From: Chryseobacterium sp. GVT01B
GTDB lineage: Bacteria; Bacteroidota; Bacteroidia; Flavobacteriales; Weeksellaceae
Reading direction: 5' to 3'
Assembly (NCBI RefSeq): GCF_019970045.1
Contig: NZ_JAHXYI010000002.1
Location: forward strand, 1-64,000
DNA: 64,000 nt
Position 1 is the first letter of the stretch. Every line of letters begins with the position of its first letter. Under the pieces are notes generated by a model. The model worked only from the letters and a program-made list of their open reading frames with translations, had not been told where the DNA came from and did no database searches. The position numbers were made by a program, and so were the translations under genes. Of this stretch, positions 1 to 7,817 are shown piece by piece.

Positions 1-99
1 CAATATATTGACTATTATAATAATGATAGGATAAGAATTAATTTAAAAGGAAAGAGTCCGATAGAATATCGAACTCTTTATTATCAAAAGATTATTTAA
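1..99 (+). CDS. IS3-family transposase (OrfB), C-terminal end only
   Basis: The first 32 codons of the window, closed by a TAA at 97-99, encode a tail of the pattern YIDYYNN-RI-LKG-SPIEYR. This is the typical C-terminus of the IS3-family rve integrase (OrfB); the catalytic DDE residues lie further upstream, outside the window. The reading frame is open to the left edge, so the gene is cut by the window and nothing suggests it is broken. I see the motif directly; the family name is inferred from it. Confidence 0.8.
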   Translation, partial: QYIDYYNNDRIRINLKGKSPIEYRTLYYQKII

Positions 100-127
100 T
101 TTTGTCTAAACTTTTGGGTGCACTCTA
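1..127 (+). mobile_element. Right end of an IS3-family insertion sequence
   Basis: The transposase tail is followed within 30 bases by TGTCTAAACTTTTGGGTGCA (103-122), which resembles IS3/IS150-group terminal inverted repeats (their complement begins TGCACCCAAAAGTTTAGACA). The exact outer boundary, near 122-127, cannot be fixed without the left end. An imperfect hairpin (AAAGAGT...ACTCTTT, about 52-79) lies inside the coding tail. Confidence 0.6.
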
Positions 128-149
128 TTTTTTTTGAGGTGCTTTTATT

Positions 150-923
150 TTATTCAGATGGTTTATCTTCCCATTCATACTTTTGCTCTACAGAAAACCT
201 CTGATTTGTAGTCACTCTGGCTTTATAGTTTTTGGGCAAAGCATCTGTAAGCTTAGCAAATATTTTATTCATGTGAGCTTCTTTTGCTGCAACATAATCC
301 TTTAAACTAATTTTTTCTTTTTTTAAGAATTGAGGTTTAAAAGCAATATTTGATTTATCATTTAAGTCTACCGACTCAGCTTTCCATATGTCATAATCTT
401 TATTATCTACTCTAATATCAAGAATTAATCCTGGAAGCCCATAAAATTTGAACGGCCCCGTAGAGTAGGGCAAATCTTTAGTAAAATAAGCAGTTACCTT
501 TGAGCCTCTAAACATCGTTGTCGCTTTTTGACACTTGTAACCAGCTATTGTTTTGGTTTCTTTTTCTTCAATATTCCATTTTGGTTGTGGAACTTTGTCA
601 TAAATAAAAAATTCTCTACTATCTACATTAGAAGTGAAAAAGAAGTTTCTTTCCACTTCATTATTTTTATCTAAATCAGAAACAAAGTATTGTTTTGCTG
701 GTTTTTTACCATTATCTAAATTCACACCCAAAGTCCAAGAGTCTGTTAATTTATTATTAATGATAATTGAATCTTGAATTGACAACACTTGATTATTTTT
801 TATATACAGATCTTCATGTGTTGTTGTAAAAGAGGATAATACTCTTAGATATTTTACATGGACTTGTTGAGCGAAATAAAACCCACAAATTAAAATTGAG
901 GATAATAAAAGTATCTTTTTCAT
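150..923 (-). CDS. GLPGLI family secreted protein
   Basis: The 257-residue product starts with a short signal peptide (MKK, hydrophobic run, FAQ). It carries the name-giving GLPGLILDI motif around residues 163-171, preceded by a KVTAYFTKDLPYSTGP stretch, as usual for this Bacteroidota family of about 250-280 residues. The molecular function is unknown. Members are exported and often found near TonB-dependent receptors, but here the neighbours are an IS end and a small secreted protein. The C-terminal KYEWEDKPSE tail is not a T9SS sorting domain. Confidence 0.9.
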   Translation of the reverse strand: MKKILLLSSILICGFYFAQQVHVKYLRVLSSFTTTHEDLYIKNNQVLSIQDSIIINNKLTDSWTLGVNLDNGKKPAKQYFVSDLDKNNEVERNFFFTSNVDSREFFIYDKVPQPKWNIEEKETKTIAGYKCQKATTMFRGSKVTAYFTKDLPYSTGPFKFYGLPGLILDIRVDNKDYDIWKAESVDLNDKSNIAFKPQFLKKEKISLKDYVAAKEAHMNKIFAKLTDALPKNYKARVTTNQRFSVEQKYEWEDKPSE

Positions 924-945
924 AAATTATCTTTTTTAAAATCAT

Positions 946-973
946 AACCCTTTCAACATCTGCTGAAAGGGTT
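946..973 (-). terminator. Hairpin between two minus-strand genes
   Basis: A perfect 10-bp stem, AACCCTTTCA / TGAAAGGGTT, with an 8-base loop lies just downstream of the small secreted protein gene at 995-1279. Only a weak T run (ATTTT) follows on the minus strand. Confidence 0.65.
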
Positions 974-994
974 AGAAGCATTAAATCAACTTAA

Positions 995-1279
995 TTAACT
1001 TAGCCAGAAACCAGCTGCCCATAAAGCGACTTTAACTCCTGTTTGGAAGTTTTGGCAACTCTGTAAATCGGGTTGATCTGATGTTATCGTTTCTTGTCCT
1101 ACTATTTGGCCACCTGACCAATAAGTAACAACAACACCACACTCTTGATATGCAACAGTTTTTTGCACAGTTACAGTTTCAGCGCTTTCATCAATTTTGA
1201 TCATTTTTCCAGTGTCATTGCCTTTAGCGTTAACAAGTCCAGCTACGCCGAAGGTAGCTAATAAAATTAATTTTTTCAT
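995..1279 (-). CDS. Small secreted protein of unknown function
   Basis: The 94-residue product has a clear signal peptide (MKKLILLATFGVAGLVNA, cleavage about residue 19). The short mature domain holds two cysteines (in YQECGVVV and LQSCQNF) that could form a disulfide. I do not recognise the family. It has its own downstream hairpin and a long upstream region, so it is probably monocistronic. The YWSGGQIVG core and hydrophobic C-terminus (VALWAAGFWLS) are its only other distinctive features. Confidence 0.7.
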   Translation of the reverse strand: MKKLILLATFGVAGLVNAKGNDTGKMIKIDESAETVTVQKTVAYQECGVVVTYWSGGQIVGQETITSDQPDLQSCQNFQTGVKVALWAAGFWLS

Positions 1280-1721
1280 AATAAATTGTTTTTTTTATGT
1301 TAAGTTGCTTTGTTGTAAGCGTTTACGCATATTTAAAAATAAAGATTGTAACTTTATTACGGAAATCCGTATTGTAATTAAGAAAGATTTTTTAAAGAGT
1401 ATTTAAATAGTATTTAAATGGCATTGAAATAAAAAAAAAACATCCATCAGGATGCTTTTTTTATCATTGCATTACTCAAAAATTAAGACGTTTGAATTCG
1501 CGATTATAAATGTACAGAAAAATAAACTGTTTTAATAATCAACTTTATCGAAGATAAAATCCTTGCACCTTTATACCTAAAAAAATATCCTGCATCTTTT
1601 CGATTTCCAGTAAATACCATCAGTTTTTGAAAAAAAATCTATTCCAGGTACCACATTTTATTGCCTTTTGGTCAGGTATTTGAATAATTTAGTTTACACC
1701 AATCATTTAAAATATTATATT
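1280..1721. other. Intergenic region between divergent genes
   Basis: I find no credible gene in these 442 bases. They contain the upstream region of the 94-residue gene, a near-tandem pair of ATTTAAAT motifs (about 1400-1419), one terminator-like hairpin (1431-1462), and the upstream region of the rightward flavin-binding gene. The terminator lies between divergent genes, where none is needed, so a small transcript or a lost gene is possible. Confidence 0.5.
1431..1462. terminator. Bidirectional terminator-like hairpin
   Basis: CATCC-ATCA-GGATG is flanked by ten A on the left and seven T on the right, so it would look like an intrinsic terminator on either strand. Confidence 0.6.
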
Positions 1722-2228
1722 ATGTCAACACAGAATCTCAGCCATCTCGAGGCGATTAAAAAAATCAAAGAACTTTCAGAAAGTGCAAAAATATGTATGT
1801 TCTGTACAGAATTGGAAACTGTTCCTGTTAATTCAAGGCCTATGACCCTTCAGGAAACAGATGACAGTGGAAATCTCTGGTTTATCAGCAGTGGAACCAG
1901 CAACAAGAATTTTGAAATCAAAGAAGACAGAAGAGTACAGTTGTTTTTTATGAATAACAGTGATTCCCAATATCTTTCAGTGTATGGAGAAGCTTCTGTT
2001 TATAAGGATAAGGCTACCATTGAAGAAAAATGGTCTCCTTTAGCGAAAGCCTGGTTCGATGGAAAAGACGATCCTAATGTTACCATTATCCGTGTAGAGC
2101 CTAAGGAAACCTATTATTGGGATACCAAAGCTGGAAAACTTGTCAGCTTGTTTAGCTTTGTCGCTTCTGCAATCACAGGAATTAAAACTAATAATTCTGA
2201 CGGTGTAGAAGGAAATGCAACCATTTAG
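1722..2228 (+). CDS. Pyridoxamine 5'-phosphate oxidase-like flavin-binding protein (general stress protein 26 family)
   Basis: The 168-residue product (MSTQNLSHLEAI start) has the split-barrel pattern of the PPOX-like family: an early strand with SRPMTLQETDDSGNLWFISS, a central NKNFEIKEDRRVQLFF segment, then YLSVYGEASVYKD. These proteins bind FMN or F420, and the YdaG/GSP26 group is stress-associated with no assigned substrate. I chose the ATG at 1722; the open frame reaches further upstream but adds only non-conserved residues. The C-terminal tail (SDGVEGNATI) is polar and short. Confidence 0.85.
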   Translation: MSTQNLSHLEAIKKIKELSESAKICMFCTELETVPVNSRPMTLQETDDSGNLWFISSGTSNKNFEIKEDRRVQLFFMNNSDSQYLSVYGEASVYKDKATIEEKWSPLAKAWFDGKDDPNVTIIRVEPKETYYWDTKAGKLVSLFSFVASAITGIKTNNSDGVEGNATI

Positions 2229-2296
2229 AAAATTCTGAACAGGTAATAAATTCTCTCAAAGATTTTACAGATAAATGTTATGAGGAAGAAAACAAA

Positions 2297-2457
2297 AAAC
2301 GAGGCTGTTTCAGAAAGTCAAATAATTGGCTTTTGTCATTGACTACGTCGAATCTTCGATTTCTGACGAAGGAAGAATCTCATTAATAACTAAATACACG
2401 AGATTCTTCACTACACTTCATTTCGTTCAGAATGACACTTCTGAGACAGCCTCGTTT
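2297..2457. repeat. Intergenic inverted-repeat element (MITE/REP-like), 161 bp
   Basis: The ends AAACGAGGCTGTTTCAGAA and TTCTGAGACAGCCTCGTTT are imperfect inverted repeats. Inside is a second palindromic part with GAAGGAAGAATCTC and GAGATTCTTCA, then TCGTTCAGAATGACA. The inner part resembles the element at 31336-31407. It sits between convergent genes and can also fold as a terminator for both. Confidence 0.75.
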
Positions 2458-2476
2458 ATACAACAAGATTAATATT

Positions 2477-2710
2477 CTATTTTTTCACATCTTCCATAGA
2501 TGCTCCAAAATTGATATGAAGTACGTTTCCGTTGGGTGTTACTAAAGCAGGTACAGACTTTACGCCTTCCTTTTCGGCCTCTTCAATTTTGTTTCTGTCA
2601 TTTCCTAAATGGACAATTTCAACATTTTCCAAACCTATAAGGTTGATAATATCATGTTCTGCACTGATACATACAGGACATCCTGCGTGATAAAAAATGG
2701 ATTTTTTCAT
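2477..2710 (-). CDS. Small thioredoxin/glutaredoxin-like protein
   Basis: At 77 residues this is a minimal thioredoxin fold with the redox motif CPVC at residues 11-14 and the cis-proline signature SVPAL around 53-57. There is no signal peptide, so it should act in the cytoplasm as a thiol-disulfide oxidoreductase. It starts 9 bases after the DHDPS-family gene ends, which suggests co-transcription. Its substrate is unknown. Confidence 0.8.
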   Translation of the reverse strand: MKKSIFYHAGCPVCISAEHDIINLIGLENVEIVHLGNDRNKIEEAEKEGVKSVPALVTPNGNVLHINFGASMEDVKK

Positions 2711-2719
2711 AAGATTGTA

Positions 2720-3604
2720 TTAATTAACAAGGGTTTTAATAATATTTTTTAATTCTTCAGTTTCTTTTTCCTGAAGAGGTTTTAAAGGACTTCTCAAATT
2801 TCCGCCGTCTTCACCCAGAATTGTAAGCCCTGATTTTACAGCTCTTGGCAGTCCTTTATTCACAATAAATTTTAAAAGATCGAACTGTTGGTAGAAAATA
2901 GCTTTTGCTTTTTCCAGATTTCCTTCTTCAACGGCATTATAAAGGCTGATGGTAAGTTCGGGAATAAGATTCGGGGCCGCTGTACACCAACCTCTTGCTC
3001 CGGCAGAAAAGGCGGCCAAAGCCAAAGGATTAGAACCATTATAGAATGCCACTTCTTCTCCCAATTCTCTTCTCAAAAAGTGCATTCTCTGAATATCTCC
3101 TGTACTTTCTTTGATCATGGTTACATTAGGAATTTCCAGAAGTCTTTTCAACAAGGCTGGTGACATATCTACTCCACTTGTTGCCGGATTGTTATAGGCC
3201 ATAATCGGAATTGAAATCTTCCGGGCTACCGCATCATAATGCGTTACAATCTCATCATCTGTAAGTTTCCAGTAACTCATCGGGATAATCATAACCGCAT
3301 CAGCACCTGCTTTTTCTGCAAACTGAGCGTGACGAATGGTTTTCTCCGTTGTAAGATTGGAAACCCCTACAAGCGTTGGAATTCTTCCTTTTACCTGCTG
3401 TAAAGTAGCTTCCGTCACTTCTTCTTTTTCTTCATCAGATAAATAAGGCATTACCCCGGTACTTCCCAACGGAGCAATTCCATGGTTTCCGGAAATAACC
3501 AGTCTTTCAACCAAATGTTTGAAAAGAGGAATATTGACTTTTTCATTTTCATCAAAAGGTGTTATGGGATAGGCAATAATCCCTTTAAATGGAACATTTT
3601 TCAT
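2720..3604 (-). CDS. Dihydrodipicolinate synthase/N-acetylneuraminate lyase superfamily aldolase
   Basis: This 294-residue TIM-barrel protein has the family marks: GSTGVMPYLSDEEK near residue 47, the Tyr motif AYNNPATSG near 136, and the Schiff-base lysine in IKEST near 165. It therefore condenses or cleaves an alpha-keto acid such as pyruvate. It is unlikely to be the housekeeping dapA, since it pairs with a cupin and sits by a MocR regulator, which suggests catabolism of a small sugar acid or amino-acid derivative. The exact substrate cannot be read from sequence. Confidence 0.85.
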   Translation of the reverse strand: MKNVPFKGIIAYPITPFDENEKVNIPLFKHLVERLVISGNHGIAPLGSTGVMPYLSDEEKEEVTEATLQQVKGRIPTLVGVSNLTTEKTIRHAQFAEKAGADAVMIIPMSYWKLTDDEIVTHYDAVARKISIPIMAYNNPATSGVDMSPALLKRLLEIPNVTMIKESTGDIQRMHFLRRELGEEVAFYNGSNPLALAAFSAGARGWCTAAPNLIPELTISLYNAVEEGNLEKAKAIFYQQFDLLKFIVNKGLPRAVKSGLTILGEDGGNLRSPLKPLQEKETEELKNIIKTLVN

Positions 3605-3707
3605 GTTTGCTGATTTAAAAATTTAAAATAATTCTAAACCATTAAGAGAACCTAAGCTGTTAAGAATATTGAGTTGAGAAAGCATCTTAATGGTTTACTA
3701 TTTATTA

Positions 3708-4163
3708 TTAAAGGTCTCTGCCCTCTTCTTCTCTCAAAGCAACTCCCAGATTCTGCAGCTGAGGAGCATTTTCGCAGGCAATATACTTGGCGGGTTCAGT
3801 ATCGCTGAGATTCTGATGCTTATGCCACGCCCATGAAGGAATATATACGGCATCTCCTGCTTCCCAATGCACTCTTTCATCTTCTACTTCTGTCCAGCCT
3901 TTCCCTTCGATCACAAATAATACGGTTTCGTAGGTGTGACGGTGTCTGTTGGTCTGCTGTCCGGGAGTAAGTCCGCCAATCGTCATGCTAACATTCTTAC
4001 TTGGTAGATCTACAAAGAAAACGGGATGTTTTCTTTCTGTTGAAAATTGGTTGTGTTCTCCTGCATTTTCAACATTTTTATGAATCAAATGGCTTGGCTT
4101 TACATACTTGGGTCTTGCAAAAGTTTCGTGGAAATCTTTAGAACTGAATTGTTTCTTATCCAT
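3708..4163 (-). CDS. Cupin-domain protein
   Basis: The 151-residue product has the two cupin motifs, with metal ligands visible in NRHRHTYETVLFVIEGKG and later in VYIPSWAWHKHQN. Cupins of this sort are dioxygenases, isomerases or ligand-binding proteins. I chose the ATG at 4163. A TTG at 4205 is also in frame but lies inside the predicted -7 box of this gene's promoter, so it cannot be the start. It is upstream of and co-directional with the aldolase gene, and divergent from the MocR regulator. Confidence 0.85.
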   Translation of the reverse strand: MDKKQFSSKDFHETFARPKYVKPSHLIHKNVENAGEHNQFSTERKHPVFFVDLPSKNVSMTIGGLTPGQQTNRHRHTYETVLFVIEGKGWTEVEDERVHWEAGDAVYIPSWAWHKHQNLSDTEPAKYIACENAPQLQNLGVALREEEGRDL

Positions 4164-4202
4164 GATTTTAAAATTATTATGGTTTTGTGCTTTATTGCAT
4201 GA

Positions 4203-4232
4203 CAAAATTATTTTATATTTGGACCATTCAAA
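4203..4232 (-). promoter_or_regulatory. Bacteroidota-type promoter of the cupin gene
   Basis: On the minus strand the sequence reads TTTG-N18-TAATTTTG, a full match to the -33/-7 consensus (TTTG, 17-19 bp, TAnnTTTG). The predicted start site leaves a leader of about 33 nt before the ATG at 4163. The 100-bp divergent spacer is where the adjacent MocR regulator would be expected to bind; the near-palindrome ATTCAAATGAT (about 4227-4237) covers the -33 box. Confidence 0.65.
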
Positions 4233-4264
4233 TGATTCAGTTTTTACATAAATAGATAGTCCAG

Positions 4265-5695
4265 ATGTTACGCCCTTGGAAATTAGAATTGGAAATTGAT
4301 AAAAAGCTTGATAAAGCCGTTTATCTACAGATTGCAGATACCATTATCAATGATATCCGCTCAGGAAGATTGAAAGCCGGAAATGCACTTCCCGGAAGCC
4401 GGAATCTTGCACAAACCCTGAAAATCAACAGAAATACCGTAGTAGAAGCTTATCAGGTGCTGATCAATGAGGAATGGGTCATTTCAAGAGAAAGGAAAGG
4501 CATTTTTGTATCAGAAAGACTGCCTCTTTTGCATGAAAGAAATGCTGAAATACCCCATCACTCTCACCATCACTCGGGAAAAAACGGTACTATTTTAATT
4601 AATTTTGATGATGGTCATCCCGACAGCAAAATTGCCCCTGTAACGGAACTGGCAAGGGCATACAGGCAGATTTTCAGCATTAAGGCGAAATGGCAGATGA
4701 TGGGCTATGGAGATGAACATGGTGACAGGGAGTTTCGCAAAATGATTTCTCAAATGCTCAACCATCAGCGCGGAATGCATATTCAAGAAGATGAGATTTC
4801 TATTACAAGAGGCAGCCAGATGGGCATGTTTCTGACCGCTCAGACTCTTTTTACTTCCGGTGATGCTGTTATTGTAGAAGATCCGGGATATCAGCCTGCG
4901 TGGCAAGCTTTTGAGTATGCGGGAGCACAACTTTTACCTGCACCTGTAGACCATGAAGGAATCAGTATTAAAGCTATTGAAAAGCTTTTAACAAGGCATC
5001 AGAATATAAAAGCAATATACATTACCCCTCACAGACAATATCCTACTACTGTTACCCTGAGTTTATCCAGAAGATTAAAATTAATAGAATTGTCAAACCA
5101 ATACAATATCACGATCATTGAAGATGATTATGATAATGAGTTTCATTTCGGTTATCGTCCTATTTTGCCGATTTCAAGCTTTCCGGAGCTTCAGAATTAT
5201 GTTTATATCGGAACTTTGAGTAAGGTGGTTGCACCTGCTTTGAGAATTGGCTATCTCGCCACTGCCAATCAGGAATTATTGAAAAAAATAGGAAATCTGA
5301 GAAAGATTATTGATGTACACGGAGATGTCATTATGGAACAGGCCGTTCTTCAGCTGGTAAAAGAAGGCGCTGTAAAGAAACACATCAGAAAAGCAACCGT
5401 TCATTACAAAAATAAAAGAGATTTTGTTTTTGAGCTTTTGAAAAAATATATGACTGATATTGCAGATTTTACGCTGCCTGAAGGTGGACTTGCTTTTTGG
5501 ATTGTGCCTAAAGTAAAATTAGATTGGGATGCCGTAACCGCTCAGTTATTGGAAAAAAATATAAAAATCATTCACCCGAAACAGTACAGTCAGCATCATG
5601 TAAATGGATTCAGATTGAGCTATGGTGCGCTTTCCGAAGAACAACTGGAGCAAAGTATTCCTGTTATTTCAGAAGTTTTTGCTCAGTTTTTTTAA
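4265..5695 (+). CDS. MocR/PdxR-type regulator (GntR winged helix plus aminotransferase domain)
   Basis: Residues 12-85 form a GntR winged helix (YLQIADTIINDIRSGRLKAG, then GSRNLAQTLKINRNTVVEAY). Residues 110-476 form an aspartate-aminotransferase-like domain with the PLP-binding lysine at residue 320 in GTLSKVVAPALRIGY. The length of 476 is normal for the family. Such proteins sense PLP adducts or amino-compound ligands and usually control a divergent gene, here the cupin and aldolase genes. A His-rich linker (HHSHHHSG, about 98-105) is unusual and could bind metal or be simple linker sequence. Confidence 0.9.
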   Translation: MLRPWKLELEIDKKLDKAVYLQIADTIINDIRSGRLKAGNALPGSRNLAQTLKINRNTVVEAYQVLINEEWVISRERKGIFVSERLPLLHERNAEIPHHSHHHSGKNGTILINFDDGHPDSKIAPVTELARAYRQIFSIKAKWQMMGYGDEHGDREFRKMISQMLNHQRGMHIQEDEISITRGSQMGMFLTAQTLFTSGDAVIVEDPGYQPAWQAFEYAGAQLLPAPVDHEGISIKAIEKLLTRHQNIKAIYITPHRQYPTTVTLSLSRRLKLIELSNQYNITIIEDDYDNEFHFGYRPILPISSFPELQNYVYIGTLSKVVAPALRIGYLATANQELLKKIGNLRKIIDVHGDVIMEQAVLQLVKEGAVKKHIRKATVHYKNKRDFVFELLKKYMTDIADFTLPEGGLAFWIVPKVKLDWDAVTAQLLEKNIKIIHPKQYSQHHVNGFRLSYGALSEEQLEQSIPVISEVFAQFF

Positions 5696-5717
5696 TATTT
5701 GAATAGCATAAAATGAA

Positions 5718-5757
5718 AAAATCTGTGGTCAAATAGTAACCACAGATTTTATTTTTT
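5718..5757. terminator. Shared terminator of convergent genes
   Basis: A 12-bp stem, AAAATCTGTGGT / ACCACAGATTTT, with a 9-base loop and T tracts on both sides lies between the MocR gene and the flavodoxin-RidA gene. Confidence 0.85.
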
Positions 5758-5763
5758 TGAAAT

Positions 5764-6900
5764 CTATTCTACTTCAAAAACCGCCTGAATTTCAACAGAA
5801 GAATTCACCGGAATTGAAGAAGCTCCAAAAGTCGCTCTCGCATGTTTTCCTTTGTCTCCGAAAACTTCAACGGCCAGGTCTGAAGCAACATTCATCAAGT
5901 CTGCATGTTTTGTATAATCATCTTTTGTATTGAAAATTCCTGTAAGCTGCACACATTGTTTTACTCTGCTCAAATCTCCTCCTACCGCTTCATTCAATAC
6001 AGAAATAACGTTTAGCATGGTCACTTTTGTAGCGTCTTTTACCTGTTGTTCATTTACTTCAACACCCAGTTTTCCCGGATTGAAAATTTTCCCGTCTTTC
6101 AAAGCAACCTGATTAATAAATACCAGATTTCCGGAACGCACAAACGGCTGATAGTTTCCTGCCGGCTTAGGAACCTGAGGAAGCAGAATATTTTTCTGTT
6201 TCAGTATTTCATTGAAGTTCTGATGAATTTCAACGATAGGTGTACTTTTTTTCGGACGGGTGTCTTTCAGTGCCAATGCTATTTTTGCAAAGTTTTTTCC
6301 TTGAAGTTCAGCAATATTCCGTTCTCCTTTGGTAGGTCTTTCCACATCTTTTAAAGAAGCCATACTTGTTACTCCTAAAACGGTATTTCCCTGCGGAATA
6401 GCTTTGTTCAGCTCTTCTGTTCCACGAATTCCGTTAGGTACCAGTACCATCCCGTGTACGGCAAGGCTGTTCCAGAATGCCTGAAGAGCAAGCTCCTTTC
6501 CTGCCCCGCTTCCTGCTGACATAAAAACAGTAGCCGGAACTCCTTCTAAAGCATGACTGGTCCAAAGCTGAACGGTTTTGGATAAAAATTCACTCATTCC
6601 CGTACTTATATTTCCAAAATAAACCGGTGAGCCAAAAGCAATTCCATCATAGTTTGTCAGTTCATCTGCCGTTGCTACAGGCAGGTTTTTCAGATTGGGA
6701 TGTTGGGAAGGTTTGACTAATTTGATATAAGGAACCGCATTATTTTCGCTTTCAATGCCTTTGGCGACCTCTTTGGCCAGTTCGTAAGTTCCGCCATTAT
6801 CAGAATGGATAAGAACCAGTATTTTAGCTTTATTTTGTGCCATGATATGGGTGGTATTAGATAATAAAATTAAAATAAAAAAAAGACATAATTTTTTCAT
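5764..6900 (-). CDS. Exported flavodoxin/WrbA-like domain fused to a RidA domain
   Basis: The 378-residue protein starts with a signal peptide (to about residue 21, ...THIMA). Residues 25-205 look like an NAD(P)H:quinone oxidoreductase of the WrbA flavodoxin type: an FMN-phosphate loop (HSDNGGTYELAKEVAKGIE), GIAFGSPVYFGNISTGM and a FMSAGSGAGKE loop. Residues 245-378 are a RidA/YjgF domain (GNLVFINQVALKDGKIFNPG ... ARATFGASSIPVNSSVEIQAVFE). The RidA arginine that binds carboxylates appears present in HARATFG. RidA normally hydrolyses cytosolic enamines/imines, so an exported fusion is odd. It is divergent from an AraC regulator. Confidence 0.85.
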   Translation of the reverse strand: MKKLCLFFILILLSNTTHIMAQNKAKILVLIHSDNGGTYELAKEVAKGIESENNAVPYIKLVKPSQHPNLKNLPVATADELTNYDGIAFGSPVYFGNISTGMSEFLSKTVQLWTSHALEGVPATVFMSAGSGAGKELALQAFWNSLAVHGMVLVPNGIRGTEELNKAIPQGNTVLGVTSMASLKDVERPTKGERNIAELQGKNFAKIALALKDTRPKKSTPIVEIHQNFNEILKQKNILLPQVPKPAGNYQPFVRSGNLVFINQVALKDGKIFNPGKLGVEVNEQQVKDATKVTMLNVISVLNEAVGGDLSRVKQCVQLTGIFNTKDDYTKHADLMNVASDLAVEVFGDKGKHARATFGASSIPVNSSVEIQAVFEVE

Positions 6901-6970
6901 TCAGAATAAGATATAAGTTAATATTTTTTGTTGAGACTATTGATTTTTAATGTCTGTTATCTTGCTCATA

Positions 6971-7028
6971 CAAAATTACCATTGTCGTTTTTATTAAATT
7001 TGCCAAAATATACATACAAAACGACAAT
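6971..7028. promoter_or_regulatory. Divergent promoter region with an 11-bp inverted repeat
   Basis: Perfect arms ATTGTCGTTTT (6981-6991) and AAAACGACAAT (7018-7028) bracket the region; the right arm ends at the base before the araC-type ATG. Between them is a rightward -7 box TAAATTTG (6995-7002). Just left is a leftward -7 box TAATTTTG (complement of 6971-6978) for the flavodoxin-RidA gene. This architecture suits an operator for the AraC-family protein controlling both genes. No convincing -33 box is seen for either direction. Confidence 0.6.
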
Positions 7029-7817
7029 ATGAAATGTGGACTGATTGAAAAAACGGAAAGCCAGTTTGTAGATTCCATCGAAAAAGAAGCTTACGTATGG
7101 TGTGAAAAAAACTGGAAACATGACGATTATGAACACCAGCATAACCGTGCCCAGCTCACCTTTGTGGAAGAAGGATACCAATATTTCCATATTGACCGGA
7201 AAATCTATCTTGTCCCACAACATCATGTCATTTGGATTCCCTCACAAAAAGCCCACAAAATAACGTCTGAAGCACAAACGGTGAATCTAATGGTATTTCT
7301 GTTTAAAAATGTTTTTGATGATGAATTTTATCAGAATGTACAGGTGTTTGCCGTTCCTCCTGTTCTTAAGGAGATGCTTTTGTATGCGTCAAAGTGGAAT
7401 CAATCATTGGATGAAAACGAAGAACAGGATATTTTCTTTAAAGCGATATTAAAGAGTCTCCCTAATTTCTGCAAAGAAAGCAGCGGACTGGAAATTCCTG
7501 TTCCTACGGATACCAGATTGATTCCTGTATGTAATGATATCAATGCTCATTTTAAATATAATCTGGATATAGATTCGTTAGCTGAAAAAGCGCAAATGTC
7601 TGTGAGAAGCCTTCAGAGAATTTTTAAAAATGAAACAGGAATTACGCTGCAAAAATATCTTCAGCTGACAAGGATTTTAAAAAGCATAGAGCTGATAGAC
7701 ACCAGACAATACACCTTGAGTGAAGTTGCTTATAAAGTGGGCTATCAAAGTCTCTCCGCATTTACATCATCCTACTTTGCCATTATGCAGGTAAAGCCAA
7801 AACTCAACAAAAATTAA
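7029..7817 (+). CDS. AraC-family transcriptional regulator
   Basis: The 262-residue protein has an N-terminal cupin-like sensor (EHQHNRAQLTFVEEGYQYFHI ... VIWIPSQKAHKI) and a C-terminal AraC double helix-turn-helix from about residue 175 (LAEKAQMSVRSLQRIFKNETG, then LSEVAYKVGYQSLSAFTSSY). It is divergent from the flavodoxin-RidA gene, its likely target. Its stop codon shares the palindrome TTAA with the stop of the convergent DUF6766 gene, a 4-bp overlap. Confidence 0.9.
   Translation: MKCGLIEKTESQFVDSIEKEAYVWCEKNWKHDDYEHQHNRAQLTFVEEGYQYFHIDRKIYLVPQHHVIWIPSQKAHKITSEAQTVNLMVFLFKNVFDDEFYQNVQVFAVPPVLKEMLLYASKWNQSLDENEEQDIFFKAILKSLPNFCKESSGLEIPVPTDTRLIPVCNDINAHFKYNLDIDSLAEKAQMSVRSLQRIFKNETGITLQKYLQLTRILKSIELIDTRQYTLSEVAYKVGYQSLSAFTSSYFAIMQVKPKLNKN

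Noticed and set aside
2229..2296. Possible small gene after the flavin-binding protein gene
   Set aside because: Frames are too short and stop early; the region leads directly into the repeat element.
4164..4205. TTG start extending the cupin protein by 14 residues
   Set aside because: The TTG overlaps the -7 promoter box TAATTTTG, so it would not be in the mRNA; the ATG at 4163 is preferred.
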